Assembly (NCBI GenBank): GCA_035559295.1
Contig: DATMBL010000406.1
Coordinates: 1-36,874 of the forward strand
Length of the DNA: 36,874 bases
Origin: DATMBL01 sp035559295
Lineage (GTDB): Bacteria > Desulfobacterota > Binatia > UBA9968
Reading direction: 5' to 3'
The first letter of the stretch is position 1; every line of letters begins with the position of its first letter. The translations under genes and the position numbers were made by a program. Below the pieces are notes generated by a model. It had not been told where the DNA came from and searched no databases. It saw only the letters and a list, made by a program, of their open reading frames with translations. Shown piece after piece: positions 15,558 to 24,214 of this stretch.

Positions 15558-16244
15558 TCAATCCGAAACTCGGATGTGCAGCCGTAAGTGGAAATTGTTG
15601 ATCCCCAGCCGCCTCAGTGGGACTTCGATGATGGCTCGATCCCGGACCAATGGCGGGATACGGATATTGACGGTTTCCTCGGTCTCGATCAGCCCCTGAG
15701 CGTGGCATTCCAAGCAGGGAAAAAGCCATTCCCGCCCCGTGCCGCCGCAGTAGCGGCAGGCGTGAAAGACCGGAACCCCGATCGGAAGCGTTAACCCGGT
15801 GAACGCCTCCTCAGACGAGAGCACGACCTCCACGTTCAGGCCTTCGACCCTTTCTCCTTTTGGAATCTGAAAGGCGGTAAAATTTCTCAAAAATCGGTCG
15901 AACAACGGTTCGAACGAAGGCCGAATCGTACCAAAATCCCTGAAAATCGATAACGGCTCGGCAATCAGAGGCTCAGGCTGGGACCGAAAGCGCGGCGAGA
16001 GCGGTTCGGTGCGCCGCTGAGAGCGCCGCTCCTCGCGCTCGCGCTCGTGATTGTAGAGACGCCGCTTTTCGGGATCGGACAGGACCTCGTAAGCCTCCTG
16101 TATCTCCTGGAACTGACGGGTTGCTTGCGGGCCTGCGCGATCGGGGTGATAGATTTTGGCGAGATCGCGAAACGCCTCCTGGATGCCGCGGAAATCAGCG
16201 CGGGGCGAGACACCCAAAATCAGATAGTAATCCTTCCGCACCAT
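15558..16244 (-). CDS. DnaJ-like J-domain protein with reduced zinc and C-terminal region
   Basis: A co-chaperone that should stimulate a DnaK-type ATPase. 228 aa. J domain 1-70 (KDYYLILGVSPRADFRGIQ... YHPDRAG ... EAYEVLSDPEKRRLYN) has the essential HPD. A charged Arg/Glu linker (about 70-90) replaces the Gly/Phe-rich region. The substrate-binding part (about 125-228) contains VEGLNVEVVLSSEEAFTGL and only one zinc module: CRYCGGTG and the degenerate CLECHAQG, two CxxC pairs rather than four. It lacks the second C-terminal beta domain and dimer tail of full DnaJ (about 370 aa). It is a DnaJ relative, not the housekeeping DnaJ; no dnaK or grpE is nearby. Confidence 0.88.
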   Translation of the reverse strand: MVRKDYYLILGVSPRADFRGIQEAFRDLAKIYHPDRAGPQATRQFQEIQEAYEVLSDPEKRRLYNHEREREERRSQRRTEPLSPRFRSQPEPLIAEPLSIFRDFGTIRPSFEPLFDRFLRNFTAFQIPKGERVEGLNVEVVLSSEEAFTGLTLPIGVPVFHACRYCGGTGREWLFPCLECHAQGLIETEETVNIRIPPLVRDRAIIEVPLRRLGINNFHLRLHIRVSD

Positions 16245-16331
16245 AGGACATCCGCCCTATTTGCTCGAGGATGTTGCGCTCGAATGCCGGCGCGCGAGAA
16301 AGATAATCACCCCGGGGGCGCTGTCAAGCGT

Positions 16332-19019
16332 TTATTCTCTTGTTTTTTGCATTTCCCGGAGCACCGCTTCGAGTTTTTTGAGTTCGTCACCGTATCCTGC
16401 CCAGTTGCCCTGGCGTAAAAATTCCTGCGCCTGCCGGTAGTGATCCAGCGCGCGAGCTGCGCGGCTTTCCTCGCCGGCCCGAACCGGCAGGGCGCTCGGC
16501 GCTTGCGGCCCGCCGTCGGTTGGAGCCCTGCCGGTGAACAGGCGCCGCAACGATTCCTCCAGAGTTTCTTCCATGGCGATTTGGTTGCCGAACGCGGTGA
16601 TGACTCTCTTGAGTTCGGGTAACGATCCCTTGTCTGAGGCCGCCAGGTACAGAGGCTGCACGTAGAGCAGCGACTGCTCGATCGGGATCGCGAGCAGGCT
16701 GCCGCGAATGACCTGCGATCCTTGTTGGTTCCAAAGGCTGAGTTGCTGTGAAATGAAAGTGTCCTGATTGATGCGCGCGTCGATCTGCTTGGGCCCGTAA
16801 ACCAGCTTAGCTTTCGGAAAGTCGAGCGCGATGAGCTTGCCGTAATGGGGCGGATCGCTGCGTGCCGCCAACCAGGCGCGCATGTTGTCTCTGTTATTCG
16901 GGGTAAAAGGCAGCAACAGAACGAATTCTTCTTTGCTTTCTCCAGGCAACCGCATGACGGTGTAGTAAGGTTCCATCTCCTGCTCGCGCCCGTCGAGCGT
17001 TCGCCGGGGGATACTGAGGAGATCTTCCTTGTTGTAGAAGACTTGCGGGTCCTGCATGTGGAAGATGGCGTAGATCCGCGCCTGGATTGCAAACAGATCC
17101 TGCGGGTAGCGGATGTGCGTGCGCAGATCCTCCGGCATCGATTCGAGCGGTTTGAACAGCCCGGGGAAGGCGCGCGCGTAAGCCTGAACCAGGGGGTCTT
17201 CCGGGTCGCTCACGTAAAAGGCGACCGAGCCGTGATACGCATCGATCACGGCTTTGACCGAATTGCGGATGTAGTTGCCGACCCCGCGCGTCGGCTGGGA
17301 ATAGGGATAGCGATCGGTCGTCGTGTACCCATCGATGATCCAGAAGAGCCGGCCGTTCTGCGCGATGACCATGTAAGGGTCCCGATCATAAGTGATGAAC
17401 GGCGCGACCTTCTCGACCCGCTCTTGAATTTGGCGATGGTAGAGAATGCGGCTTTCGCGCGTCACGTCGTTCGATAACAGAATGCGAAGCGTGGCGTAGC
17501 GAGCGGAAAAAACGAGCTTGCGCCACAAAGAGCTGAGCGGCACGCCGCCCTCGCCCGCATAAGACGTATACACGTTCTGATCCCCGGCGGCGTAATCGAG
17601 TTCCTGCGCCTTGGTCTTTACGATGACGTAGTCGTTGGCGAGTTCGCCGTAGTAGATTTCCGGACGGGAAACTTTGATCGGGCCGGTCGAAACGGGCGGA
17701 ATGTCCTTGATGAAAAACTCGGGCAAACCCTCCTGCGTCACCTGGTTGACGGGCCCGAAGACGACGCCGTAACCGTGCGTGTATGTGAGATGTTCGTTGA
17801 TCCAGATCCGGCTCGGCAGATGCCGATGCGACAGCTCGCGCGGCGAGAGCATGACTTGCCGAAGCGCGCCGTTCATCACATAGCGGTCGTTATCCACATC
17901 GACGAACTTGTAATAGGTTCGAATCTCCTGGAGTTGCGCATAGGTGGAGAGCAAAGGACGATGGTCCCACAACCGGACGTTTTTTATGGTCGCATCGTTG
18001 CGCTTCAGATCGGCAAGGGTGAGTTGCTCTTCCGCGGGAAAGTCCTGGCTTTCGACGCGATCGAGCCCGTAAGCGCGGCGGGTAAACGCGATGGCGTGCT
18101 CGATAAACGGCCGCTCGGCCGCAATTTCGTTGGGCACGACGCGAAATCGCTGCAGAAGGTTGGGATAGAGGTGGAGCGCTATGAGGTGCAAGGCGGCGAG
18201 CGCGCCGACGCCGCTCAGCAGGTAGGTGTAGCCGGGCCGGCTTATTTGTACGGCGCTCAAGGCGGCGGACACGAGCGCGACGAACGCCAAGATCCGAAGG
18301 CCCGGCAACACCGCGTGTACGTCGGTGTAACTCGCGCCGAACGAAACGCCACGGGTGGAGTAAAGCACCTCGAAGGTATCGAGCGCGTATCCCGCGGCTC
18401 TGACGATCAAAAAGGCGGCGATCAAGAGCAGCAGATGCGATCTCGCCCGCTGGCTCAAGATGAGTCCTCTTTGCGTGTACTGGAGGCCCTGATAGAGGAG
18501 ATAGGTGAACGCGGTCAGGATGAAAGCCAGCAGCAGCGCGATGCTCAACCAATTGACGAGCGCGCGCAGCACGGGGAGGCGAAAGACGTAAAATCCGATG
18601 TCCCAACCGAACAGGGGATCGGTTGCGCCGAAAGGAACCGCGTTCAGAAACAGCAGCGCCGATTCCCATTGCGCCGCCGCTTGCGGTCCGGCGAACAGTC
18701 CCAACAATACCGCCGCCGGGAGGAGAAGGCGCCGCACCACGGGATCGACGATTTCCGGGCTCGGCAGTTCGATGACATGATACTGGCCGGTAAAGCGGAC
18801 ACCCCGAGGCGCGCGCGCGGCGGCGCGCACGTTGAAGTAAATCACAAGCCCGAACAGGACGCCAAAGACGACCGCCAGGAGGGCCTTATACGCGAGGGTT
18901 TTAGTGAATACGTTAGTGAACCCCACCTCGTGAAACCACAGCCAGTCGGCGTAGAGAGAAACGGCGGGTCCGACGAAAACGATCAGAAAAAAAATCGCAA
19001 ATAGGATTACGGTTGCCAT
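16332..19019 (-). CDS. UPF0182 family large membrane protein
   Basis: An 895-residue protein; the family usually runs about 900-1000. I start it at ATG 19019 (MATVILFAIFFLIVFVGPAV), where the first membrane helix begins; the open frame upstream of this has no membrane-protein character. About seven membrane helices fill residues 1-310, including the family hallmark LYADWLWFHEVGFTNVF. A large region outside the membrane follows (about 330-830), with conserved pieces RIWINEHLTYTHGYGVV, YDRDPYMV and FHMQDPQVFYNKEDLL. A helical, charged C-terminus ends YRQAQEFLRQGNWAGYGDEL... The function of UPF0182 is not known to me. Upstream sequence has a TATATA -10 (19080-19085) with TTGCCC (19101-19106) at a short 15-base spacing. 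Confidence 0.93.
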   Translation of the reverse strand: MATVILFAIFFLIVFVGPAVSLYADWLWFHEVGFTNVFTKTLAYKALLAVVFGVLFGLVIYFNVRAAARAPRGVRFTGQYHVIELPSPEIVDPVVRRLLLPAAVLLGLFAGPQAAAQWESALLFLNAVPFGATDPLFGWDIGFYVFRLPVLRALVNWLSIALLLAFILTAFTYLLYQGLQYTQRGLILSQRARSHLLLLIAAFLIVRAAGYALDTFEVLYSTRGVSFGASYTDVHAVLPGLRILAFVALVSAALSAVQISRPGYTYLLSGVGALAALHLIALHLYPNLLQRFRVVPNEIAAERPFIEHAIAFTRRAYGLDRVESQDFPAEEQLTLADLKRNDATIKNVRLWDHRPLLSTYAQLQEIRTYYKFVDVDNDRYVMNGALRQVMLSPRELSHRHLPSRIWINEHLTYTHGYGVVFGPVNQVTQEGLPEFFIKDIPPVSTGPIKVSRPEIYYGELANDYVIVKTKAQELDYAAGDQNVYTSYAGEGGVPLSSLWRKLVFSARYATLRILLSNDVTRESRILYHRQIQERVEKVAPFITYDRDPYMVIAQNGRLFWIIDGYTTTDRYPYSQPTRGVGNYIRNSVKAVIDAYHGSVAFYVSDPEDPLVQAYARAFPGLFKPLESMPEDLRTHIRYPQDLFAIQARIYAIFHMQDPQVFYNKEDLLSIPRRTLDGREQEMEPYYTVMRLPGESKEEFVLLLPFTPNNRDNMRAWLAARSDPPHYGKLIALDFPKAKLVYGPKQIDARINQDTFISQQLSLWNQQGSQVIRGSLLAIPIEQSLLYVQPLYLAASDKGSLPELKRVITAFGNQIAMEETLEESLRRLFTGRAPTDGGPQAPSALPVRAGEESRAARALDHYRQAQEFLRQGNWAGYGDELKKLEAVLREMQKTRE

Positions 19020-19149
19020 TGATCGTCGTCCACTGGGTTCCGAAGGCGCAGCCGCTAGTCGCCCGGGCTCGCGTGTCCTTATATAGGATCGCACGTCCAA
19101 GGGCAACGTCGCAGCCGCCAGCGACGGCCGACTAGGGCAAGCGGAGTGT

Positions 19150-19557
19150 TCATTTGAGGTAAAGGTCGTAAATCGGTAGAGGATTTTCCCTCGAGGCGAT
19201 GTCGATCCATTCGTGCTCGGTTTGAGGATCACCGACAAACGGACGCGACATAACGACGGGAATGCCGTAGCGGCAGACGAAGCGCGCATCGCTCCCAGCG
19301 TGTTCGCGCATGAGGAGCGCCAGTGACTTCCTCGGTGCCTGGAGGAACGAGGGATCGACGCTCACCAGAGTCGGTGCGGCCCAAAACAGCACCTGCATAT
19401 CGACCGTAAGATCGCTTGCCTGACCGCTACCATCTGGCGCGAGACGCACGGCGGCGGAAATCGGATATCGCAGATCGCTTCGGCGGTCGGTTCGTGTTCT
19501 GATCGCTCGAGCGGCTAATCCCGGACATAGCCCCACTCGACCGGCAGCTCGGTCCAC
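19150..19557 (-). CDS. Protein of unknown function
   Basis: About 135 aa if started at the GTG at 19557; an ATG at 19581 is the other option. Either start overlaps the end of the ATP-grasp gene (43 or 67 bases), as no start codon is found beyond the overlap until deep in the protein. The later part looks like a real soluble protein: DLTVDMQVLFWAAPTLVSVD, ALLMREHAGSDARFVCRYGI, then PVVMSRPFVGDPQTEHEWIDIA and the end PLPIYDLYLK. I do not recognise the family. It may be translated by coupling to the ATP-grasp gene. Confidence 0.55.
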   Translation of the reverse strand: MDRAAGRVGLCPGLAARAIRTRTDRRSDLRYPISAAVRLAPDGSGQASDLTVDMQVLFWAAPTLVSVDPSFLQAPRKSLALLMREHAGSDARFVCRYGIPVVMSRPFVGDPQTEHEWIDIASRENPLPIYDLYLK

Positions 19558-20363
19558 GACCGGGCGAGCAGGCCTTCGCATTGCTCGAGCGTGCCGGCCA
19601 GGCAGAGAAACTGACCCTTTGTCACTTTTCCCGACTCATCCACGTTGAAGTTGAACGGAATGATTCCCGCGGCATCACCGGGGCGGTAGAGCACGCCGGC
19701 CCGGTTCATGACCGAGAGGAGCTGGCTGCCGTCCAGTGATTTTCGAAATTGAACGTTCCTCATTTTCCAGCAGCCGTCGGGATTGAAATGGCGTGCCAGG
19801 ACCGCCGGATAGGTTGCGCCGGTCACCCGGGCGTTGAGTTCGCAGATGATGACTTGCAGGGTGCGCTTGTTATTCACCACGAGGAAATCGGCGCTTGCCG
19901 TGCCGCGGTAGCCCCGCCCATGCAACCACTCGCCGGCGATGGCGGCCTGGCGAAAAAGCTCCTCTTCGAGCCCCCGGTAAGTTGAAAAATAAGGAGGAGG
20001 CGACAGGTTGCCTTCGTGCACGCTCTCGTCGCTCAGGATCTGTTCGGTCCAATCGAACAAGAATACAGTGTCCTCGCTCAAAAACAGCTGCACGCTCGGA
20101 GAGCCGATGCGTTCAATGCCGCGACGTTCGTGATCGAGCCAACCCTGGACCATGCAGGGACCCTCGAAGAACAGATAATCCGGGACGTTTTCCGCCGCCT
20201 TCGGCTCCGTCGGCAGCTTGACCATACCGTAGCCCGAAGCGCCGATTTGCGCTTTGACGACCGCTTTGCGGTAGCCGGAGCGGCGGAGCGTTTCAAGGCA
20301 CGACGGAAGTTCGTCCGGGATGGTTGCAATCAGGGTTTCAAACGTTGGAAGCTCCTGCGCCAC
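19515..20363 (-). CDS. ATP-grasp protein lacking the usual N-terminal domain
   Basis: ATP-grasp enzymes join a carboxylate to an amine or thiol through an acyl phosphate. 282 aa from GTG 20363. The lysine strand and Gly-rich loop are KAVVKAQIGASGYGMVKL (about 33-50). A second ATP strand is FFEGPCMVQGWLDHE. Catalytic metal and nucleotide residues lie in RGTASADFLVVNN... and VIICELNARVTGATYPAV (about 172-190). The end (GTLEQCEGLLARSW) is complete. Most ATP-grasp proteins have about 100 residues before this; here the protein begins directly with VAQELPTFETLIA, and protein-like sequence (YLLYLHQ) runs a few codons upstream of the GTG. It may be truncated or a natural short form. Divergent from an ornithine cyclodeaminase-family gene. 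Confidence 0.75.
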   Translation of the reverse strand: MAQELPTFETLIATIPDELPSCLETLRRSGYRKAVVKAQIGASGYGMVKLPTEPKAAENVPDYLFFEGPCMVQGWLDHERRGIERIGSPSVQLFLSEDTVFLFDWTEQILSDESVHEGNLSPPPYFSTYRGLEEELFRQAAIAGEWLHGRGYRGTASADFLVVNNKRTLQVIICELNARVTGATYPAVLARHFNPDGCWKMRNVQFRKSLDGSQLLSVMNRAGVLYRPGDAAGIIPFNFNVDESGKVTKGQFLCLAGTLEQCEGLLARSWTELPVEWGYVRD

Positions 20364-20458
20364 TTGATGCAGGTAGAGAAGGTAGGGTGGAGGTATCCTG
20401 CGGGGGCGGTTTTGTTTTTTTTCGCAGGTTGTGTTGCTATACCGGCACGGGAGGGACC

Positions 20459-21547
20459 ATGTTGCTTATTAACAACCGCGAAGTGGAACAGCTGTTCGAT
20501 ATGAAGGCGTGCCTCGAGGCTTTGGAGACGGGATACGACGATCTCCTCAAAGGCGATGCCGTATACCGTCCCCGCATCGATGTCTGGGTGCCGTGCGAAC
20601 GGCCCGACGGCTACTATCGGTGGGGCACGATGGAGGGCGCAAGCCGAAAAATCGGCGTATTTGCGATCCGGATGAAATCGGACGTCGTGCATTGGCCGAA
20701 TGGCGAGACCGAAGAAAAGTACTGCATCGCGCCGGGCACCTACTGCGGGCTCGTGCTGGTGTTCAGCGTGCGCAACGGCGAGCCTCTGGCGATCATCAAC
20801 GATGGGCTGCTGCAGCATATGCGCGTCGGCGGATGCGCCGGCCTGGGCGCCAAGGTCCTCGCGCGCCAAGACGCGTCGGTTGCTGCGATCTTTGGATCCG
20901 GCGGCATGGCCCGCACCTACCTCGAAGCTTTTTGCGAAGTGCGCAAGGTCAAACAGGCGCGAGTCTTTAGCCCGACCAGGGCGCATCGCGAAGCCTACGC
21001 CAAGGAGATGACCGGAAAATTGGACATCGAGGTGATCGCAGTCGATGATCCGGAAAAGGCGGTCCGGGGCGCCGACATCATCGCGACCTGCACCGATTCG
21101 ACGCGCACGGTATTCGATAACCCGGAATGGTTAAAGGAGGGCGCGCATATCACGTGCGTGCGCGCCTGCGAAGTGGGGCCGCGCGTCGTTCGACGGTGCG
21201 ACGTCTCGGTCAAGCTCGGGAAAAACACGGTGGAAAATCTCGAAGAGGGAATGGTGCGTCTGCATGGCAACGCCGGGTACATCGCCGGACAGCCCGAGGA
21301 ACGCTCGCGCATTCCAAACCCGCCGGTGGATAATTACAGAGGCGACTACTTTCACTATTTTATGGATGTGAAAGCAGGAAGAGCTCCGGGGCGCGACAAC
21401 GATAAGCAGATTACTTTCTTTATCAATGCGGGGACCCAGGGCCTCCAGTTCGCCGCGTGCGCCGGCAGGATTTACCAGCTCGCGCGGCAAAAGGGCATCG
21501 GCCGGGAGTTGCCGGCCGAGTGGTTTCTGCAGGATATTCGCGACTAG
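20459..21547 (+). CDS. Ornithine cyclodeaminase / mu-crystallin family protein
   Basis: A 362-residue NAD(P)-dependent enzyme of the family that includes ornithine cyclodeaminase, alanine dehydrogenase and SbnB. ATG 20459 follows GGGAGGG. The substrate and dimer domain is at about 1-115 and 300-350 (MLLINNREVEQLFDMKACLEAL; YRPRIDVWVP). The Rossmann domain has ASVAAIFGSGGMARTYLEAF (about 139-158), with a G.GG.A in place of the usual G.G.QA, followed by RVFSPTRAHREAYAKEM and GADIIATCTDS. The variation in the dinucleotide loop and its larger size than archetypal OCD (about 320-350) mean the substrate should not be assumed to be ornithine. Monocistronic, divergent from the ATP-grasp gene. Confidence 0.9.
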   Translation: MLLINNREVEQLFDMKACLEALETGYDDLLKGDAVYRPRIDVWVPCERPDGYYRWGTMEGASRKIGVFAIRMKSDVVHWPNGETEEKYCIAPGTYCGLVLVFSVRNGEPLAIINDGLLQHMRVGGCAGLGAKVLARQDASVAAIFGSGGMARTYLEAFCEVRKVKQARVFSPTRAHREAYAKEMTGKLDIEVIAVDDPEKAVRGADIIATCTDSTRTVFDNPEWLKEGAHITCVRACEVGPRVVRRCDVSVKLGKNTVENLEEGMVRLHGNAGYIAGQPEERSRIPNPPVDNYRGDYFHYFMDVKAGRAPGRDNDKQITFFINAGTQGLQFAACAGRIYQLARQKGIGRELPAEWFLQDIRD

Positions 21548-21673
21548 GTCGGGACGGAGCGGGAGCAACGCGGCGGAAAAACGAAAGCTCAGCGCAGCGA
21601 CGCCACAACCAAAAGAACGTCGGACGCTCGCGGAAAGAGCGCAAGGCTCGCCAATACTCCAGCCCCTCTTCGT

Positions 21674-22051
21674 TCAGTATCCGAGCTTTTCGATTGCGTC
21701 GTCATCCATGCCGAAATAGTGGGCGATTTCATGGATGACCGTAAGGCGGATCTGTTCGCGCAGCCGATCAGGATCCGGGAAATCCCTGAGCAGAGGTTCT
21801 GCAAACAGCGTGATCTTGTCGGGCAGGACCGGAGGCGAGATAATTGAGCGATCGGGCAAAGGCACACCTTCGTAGAGGCCGTAAAGAGAGGTTTCGTGAG
21901 GGTCGAGCTCGATTGCGCGGAGCTGCTTCCTCGTCGGGCGGTCCTGAACGACGATTTCGACGTTCTCCAACCGTTCGCGAAACTCTTCCGGAAGCTCGTC
22001 CAAAACACGGGCGGCTTCCTCGCATATGCTCTTTCGATCCAACGGAGACAT
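21674..22051 (-). CDS. Zincin-like metallopeptidase family protein (HExxH)
   Basis: A 125-residue protein of the short bacterial zincin family (PF06262 type). The zinc motif is HEIAHYFGMDD (H107, E108, H111, then G114 and D116-D117), the family's HExxHxxGxxD. Before it lie LDELPEEFRERLENVEIVVQD (about 17-37), typical for this family, and PDKITLFAEPLLRDF. The target is unknown; no signal peptide is seen. The ATG at 22051 has no clear ribosome site and shares bases with the start of mltA on the other strand. The 126-base gap downstream to 21547 holds nothing I can identify. Confidence 0.87.
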   Translation of the reverse strand: MSPLDRKSICEEAARVLDELPEEFRERLENVEIVVQDRPTRKQLRAIELDPHETSLYGLYEGVPLPDRSIISPPVLPDKITLFAEPLLRDFPDPDRLREQIRLTVIHEIAHYFGMDDDAIEKLGY

Positions 22052-23279
22052 GTTGGCACGAATCGGATGTAACCTTCAAGATTTCGCGCTGCAGCCGTGC
22101 CGGCGGCGGCTCCGGCTCTTACTGCTCGTTTTGGTGTGCCTCTGCGGCGCGCCGGCGGGACTCGAAGCTTCGGCGCTCAGGTTGGAAATCGCCGACGATC
22201 TCGACAGCGAGTCGCTGCGCGACGCGATTGCGCGCAGCCTTCAGTATCTAAAAAAGCTTCCGCCGCACGCGATCCTCGGTGAGCAGCCGCGGCGCTTCAC
22301 CGCCAAACGGGCGCTCGACTCGCTCGTAGCTTTCGAGAAGACGCTCGAGCGCCGGAGCTGCCCTCGATGCTGGGCAAAGGAAATTGCCGCGCGCTTCGAT
22401 CTGATACCGTCGAGCGAGGATCCGGCGCGCGCGACGGTCTTGTTCACCGGCTACTTCCAGCCGGTGCTTCAAGCGAGTCTCTTTCCCACGGCGGAATACC
22501 GCTATCCGATTTACGCAAAGCCCTCCGACCTAATCCTCGGCGAGCAGGTGACGGTCGGCGCGAGACCGTCGGTGGAAAAGATCGCGGGCCGTCTCGAGGA
22601 CGAGCGCTTCGTGCCCTATTACAGCCGCAGGGAAATCGACGATTTTGGAGTGTTGCGGGATCGGGGTTTTGAGATCGCCTGGGTGAACGATCCGATCGAG
22701 CTTTTTTTTCTCCACATTCAGGGTTCCGGCATTTTGCAGCTAGAGGACGGCCGGCGCCTGCAGATCGGATACGCCGCGTCCAACGGCAGGCCTTACCGGA
22801 GCATCGGACGGCTTCTTATCGATGCCGGAAAAATTCCGAAAGCAGAAATGTCGATGGAGCGATTGCGCCGCTACCTGCTCGAGCGTCCAGTCGAGCTGGC
22901 CGAAGTGCTTGCGCATAACGAGAGCTACACCTTCTTTCGTTTTCTTGAGTCGGGACCGCTCGGCAGCCTCGAGGTCGAGCTCACGCCGGGCCGCTCGATC
23001 GCGACCGACTCGCGGATTTTTCCCAAAGGCGCGTTGGCTTTGATCGTGACGCAAAAGCCGGTGGTCGATGCCGCTGGCCGGCTCCTGGGGTGGGAGCCGA
23101 TGACGCGCTTCGTTTTAAATCAGGACACGGGTGCGGCGATACGGGGCCCGCAGCGAGCCGATATCTTTTTTGGCGCGGGCCAGAGGGCCGGCGGTCAAGC
23201 GGGTTTCATGAACACCCCTGGAAGGCTCTACTTTCTCGATCTTAAAGGAAAAACCGTGCCCGCCTCCCACGCTCGCTGA
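22050..23279 (+). CDS. mltA: Membrane-bound lytic murein transglycosylase A (MltA)
   Basis: Cleaves peptidoglycan glycan strands to 1,6-anhydro ends in the periplasm. 409 aa. After a basic N-terminus, a hydrophobic core RLLLLVLVCLCGAPA (about 29-43) acts as signal peptide or anchor; no proper lipobox is seen, so it may not be a lipoprotein as in E. coli. The MltA domain includes VLFTGYFQPVLQASL, FVPYYSRREID and FFLHIQGSGILQLEDG. The 3D barrel follows: GRSIATDSRIFPKGA (D320) and RADIFFGAGQRAGGQAGFMN, carrying the conserved aspartates, then PGRLYFL. Start at ATG 22050 (CGGAGA just before); TTG 22053 is possible. Divergent from the zincin gene with overlapping start codons. Confidence 0.93.
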   Translation: MLARIGCNLQDFALQPCRRRLRLLLLVLVCLCGAPAGLEASALRLEIADDLDSESLRDAIARSLQYLKKLPPHAILGEQPRRFTAKRALDSLVAFEKTLERRSCPRCWAKEIAARFDLIPSSEDPARATVLFTGYFQPVLQASLFPTAEYRYPIYAKPSDLILGEQVTVGARPSVEKIAGRLEDERFVPYYSRREIDDFGVLRDRGFEIAWVNDPIELFFLHIQGSGILQLEDGRRLQIGYAASNGRPYRSIGRLLIDAGKIPKAEMSMERLRRYLLERPVELAEVLAHNESYTFFRFLESGPLGSLEVELTPGRSIATDSRIFPKGALALIVTQKPVVDAAGRLLGWEPMTRFVLNQDTGAAIRGPQRADIFFGAGQRAGGQAGFMNTPGRLYFLDLKGKTVPASHAR

Positions 23280-23341
23280 TTTGTTACCGGTTTTTCCGCG
23301 CTTGAGCGTTCGCGCAGTCAAGAGTACCCTTTGGTTTTGAT

Positions 23342-24214
23342 ATGGAACGGTCCACGGAAATAAAACGCCTGAAGGCCGCGCTTGCCATAAGCCTCGCCTA
23401 CTTTTTTGCCGAGGCGATCGCCGGTTTTCTCACGAACAGCCTCGCGCTCTTATCCGATGCCGGGCATCTACTCTCGGACATCGGCGCAATCGGATTGAGC
23501 CTGTTTGCATTCCACATGGCGCGCCGCCCGGCCACCGTGGAAATAACGTACGGCTATCACCGCGTCGAGATTCTCGTCGCCTTGTTCAACGGCCTGGCGT
23601 TGTGGTTGATCGTCGGCGTGCTATTCGCCGCGGCTTACAATCGCCTCATGGATCCGCCGCCGGTCGAGAGCGCCGGCATGATCGTCGTTGCCGCCCTCGG
23701 TTTGCTCGTGAACGTCGCCGCAGGCATGATTCTGCACGGCCACCATCGAGAGAACCTGAACCTCAGGGGCGCCTACCTGCACGTCGTGAGCGACGCGATC
23801 GGCTCGGTCGGCGCGGTCGCGGCGGGGCTGATCATGCTTACCACGGGTTGGTACTACGCCGATCCGATCATCAGCGTCTTTATCGGGATTCTCATCCTCC
23901 ACTCGTCGTGGAGCCTGATCAAAGATTGCCTGAGCATCCTGATGCAAGCCGTGCCCAAGGGGATTCGCCTGGAAGAGGTGAAGCGCACGATTGAAGAAGT
24001 CGAAGGCGTCAGCAAGGTTCATGATCTCCACGTGTGGGCCGTGAGCTCGGGGATCTACACGTTGAGCGCGCACGCGGTCGTGGAAAACGGTGAAGACTTT
24101 CACGAAGTGCTAAACGGCATCGAGGAAACCCTGCGACAACGTTATCGGATCGAACACACAACGATTCAGCTGGAGACCGAAAGCCGCGAAGAACAGGAGT
24201 TCAAGGGTTTTTAA
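23342..24214 (+). CDS. Cation diffusion facilitator (CzcD/ZitB-type metal exporter)
   Basis: Exports Zn2+ or similar divalent metals from the cytoplasm in exchange for protons. 290 aa with six membrane helices. The transport-site residues are D39, with neighbours H42 and D46 (SDAGHLLSD) in helix 2, and H147 and D151 (HVVSD) in helix 5: the His/Asp set that favours zinc. A short loop with HGHHREN (between helices 4 and 5) is the reduced His loop. The cytoplasmic domain (about 205-290) has VSKVHDLHVWAVSSG and the ferredoxin-like fold of the family. The gene's last 14 bases overlap the end of the convergent MFS gene. Confidence 0.94.
   Translation: MERSTEIKRLKAALAISLAYFFAEAIAGFLTNSLALLSDAGHLLSDIGAIGLSLFAFHMARRPATVEITYGYHRVEILVALFNGLALWLIVGVLFAAAYNRLMDPPPVESAGMIVVAALGLLVNVAAGMILHGHHRENLNLRGAYLHVVSDAIGSVGAVAAGLIMLTTGWYYADPIISVFIGILILHSSWSLIKDCLSILMQAVPKGIRLEEVKRTIEEVEGVSKVHDLHVWAVSSGIYTLSAHAVVENGEDFHEVLNGIEETLRQRYRIEHTTIQLETESREEQEFKGF

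Noticed and set aside
17913..17926. GGTTCGAATCTCC, a sequence like the T-arm of a tRNA.
   Set aside because: It lies inside the UPF0182 coding sequence, and no acceptor or anticodon arm can be folded around it.
17775..19004. A 409-codon open frame antisense to UPF0182.
   Set aside because: The product is a charged Arg/Gln/Glu-rich sequence typical of the reverse strand of a membrane protein gene; no family motif.
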